Shown: in pieces, positions 7,210 through 7,953 of the stretch
How the letters are laid out: each line of letters opens with the position of its first letter
Numbering within the stretch: the stretch's first letter is position 1
Assembly (NCBI GenBank): GCA_027622495.1
Contig: JAQBYL010000184.1
Location: forward strand, 1-7,953
Source: Pseudomonadota bacterium
GTDB taxonomy: Bacteria > Pseudomonadota > Gammaproteobacteria > Pseudomonadales > Azotimanducaceae
Reading direction: 5' to 3'
DNA length: 7,953 nucleotides
Made by a program: the position numbers and the translations under genes
The notes under the pieces: generated by a model
Seen by the model: the letters and a program-made list of their open reading frames with translations, nothing else
What the model was told of the DNA's origin: nothing
The model's database searches: none

Positions 7210-7887
7210 ATGAACAAACATATTTCACAACAATACGACGCCGAACTGGACAGAGCCCGCAGCCTCCTGCTTGAAATGGGCGGTCTGGTCGAGCAGCAGT
7301 TGCAGCATAGTTGCCAGTCTCTGTACTCACATGACCTGGCGCTGGCCGAGAAGACCAGCAGCAGCGATACGAAGATCAACCAGATGGAACTCACCATCGA
7401 CAACCTGTGCACATCGATTATCGCCCGCCGCCAACCGGCTGCCACCGATCTGCGCATGTTGATCAGTATCATGAAGGCAAGCACCGACCTTGAACGGATC
7501 GGTGACGAGGCAAAACGGATCGCGAAATTCGTCAGAAACGTCGCGAATCTCACCCAGCCGACACATCAATACAGCAACATCCGCAGGATGGCGGAACTGG
7601 TCCAGACGATGCTCGCCCGGGTGCTCGATGCGTTCGCGCGCTTGAGCGCTGACAATGCCCTCGCAGTCATCGAAGCCGACCACGAAGTAGATGCCGCTTA
7701 TTACCAGATCATGAGAGAGATGGGTGCACAAATGCATGCTGAACCGCAGCACATCGACGAACTGCTGACTGTTCTGTGGGCTGCACGCTCGTTGGAACGG
7801 TGCGGCGATCATACGAAAAATCTGGCCGAATTCGTTGTATACCTTGTGAGGGGAAAAGACGTCCGGCACAGCCAGACCTCCTCTTAA
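7210..7887 (+). CDS. phoU: Phosphate signalling regulator PhoU
   Basis: A cytoplasmic, all-helical protein that links the Pst transporter to PhoR and keeps the Pho regulon off when phosphate is plentiful. At 225 aa it is about 15 residues shorter than E. coli PhoU, mainly at the ends. NKHISQQYDAEL (2-13), MGGLVEQQL (23-31) and IIARRQPAATDLR (70-82) match the first PhoU repeat. The metal-binding E/D-x-x-x-D motifs are present in both repeats: DLERIGDE (93-100) and SLERCGDH (194-201), the latter followed by KNLAEFVVYLVRGKDVRH. No in-frame alternative start exists in the 20-bp gap after pstB. No Shine-Dalgarno sequence lies at normal spacing; the AGGA overlapping the pstB stop is about 19 nt away. 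It is the last gene of the probable operon. Confidence 0.96.
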   Translation: MNKHISQQYDAELDRARSLLLEMGGLVEQQLQHSCQSLYSHDLALAEKTSSSDTKINQMELTIDNLCTSIIARRQPAATDLRMLISIMKASTDLERIGDEAKRIAKFVRNVANLTQPTHQYSNIRRMAELVQTMLARVLDAFARLSADNALAVIEADHEVDAAYYQIMREMGAQMHAEPQHIDELLTVLWAARSLERCGDHTKNLAEFVVYLVRGKDVRHSQTSS

Positions 7888-7901
7888 AGCGCGCGACAGC
7901 C

Positions 7902-7919
7902 GACGTGTTCGGGCACGTC
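7902..7919 (+). repeat. Inverted repeat just after phoU
   Basis: GACGTG-TTCGGG-CACGTC is a perfect 6-bp stem with a 6-nt loop, 15 nt after the phoU stop. The position suits an operon-end signal. No T-run follows, so it is not a standard intrinsic terminator. It could help stabilise the mRNA 3' end, or be chance. Confidence 0.35.
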
Positions 7920-7947
7920 CTATACAACCCGGCGCCCTTGTCGTAGG
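7919..7947 (+). repeat. Imperfect hairpin at the end of the window
   Basis: CCTATACAA (7919-7927) can pair with TTGTCGTAGG (7938-7947). This gives nine base pairs including one T-G wobble, with one bulged C. The loop holds the palindrome GGCGCC. It abuts the first hairpin, sharing base 7919. No T-run is visible before the window stops at 7953, so terminator, repeat-family member and the next gene's control region all remain open. Confidence 0.3.
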
Positions 7948-7953
7948 CTCAAA

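Noticed and set aside
1..7953. Search for CRISPR arrays, tRNA or rRNA genes, insertion sequences, toxin-antitoxin pairs or defence genes.
   Set aside because: None seen: almost all of the window is occupied by the six phosphate genes, and the short gaps show no such structures.

Overview
The window holds a complete phosphate-sensing and high-affinity phosphate-uptake module, all on the + strand: the last codons of an upstream gene (probably phoB), then phoR, pstS, pstC, pstA, pstB and phoU. Gene identities rest on recognisable family motifs. The organism looks like a moderately high-GC gammaproteobacterium. PstS is of the Pseudomonas type, PhoR and PhoU resemble the E. coli proteins closely, and both permeases are the long forms with large periplasmic insertions that I associate with Pseudomonas and related gammaproteobacteria. 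I cannot name a genus.

Layout: 1-39 is the 3' tail of a CDS. 40-159 is the only sizeable intergenic gap; it carries a candidate PhoB-binding Pho box (80-97) and, 10 bp downstream, a -10 hexamer (108-113). PhoR (160-1452) is the sensor histidine kinase. PstS (1474-2430) is the periplasmic phosphate-binding protein, PstC (2437-4641) and PstA (4644-6341) are the permeases, PstB (6356-7189) is the ATPase and PhoU (7210-7887) is the negative regulator. Gaps between these genes are 21, 6, 2, 14 and 20 bp, so they are probably one transcription unit. 7888-7953 holds two adjacent imperfect or short hairpins and no gene.

How the genes work together: PstS captures phosphate in the periplasm and delivers it to PstC/PstA, and PstB powers import. 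When phosphate is plentiful, the transporter with PhoU keeps PhoR from activating PhoB. When phosphate is scarce, PhoR phosphorylates PhoB, which would bind the box at 80-97 and raise expression of the whole unit. This is a closed feedback loop in which sensor, transporter and regulator share one promoter.

No wholly new system is visible; this is a well-known module. The points most worth a second look are the seven-repeat, propeller-like periplasmic domain of PstC, the coiled-coil-like periplasmic domain of PstA, the placement of the only convincing Pho box in front of phoR rather than pstS, and the sharp contrast in ribosome-binding sites between phoR and pstS.
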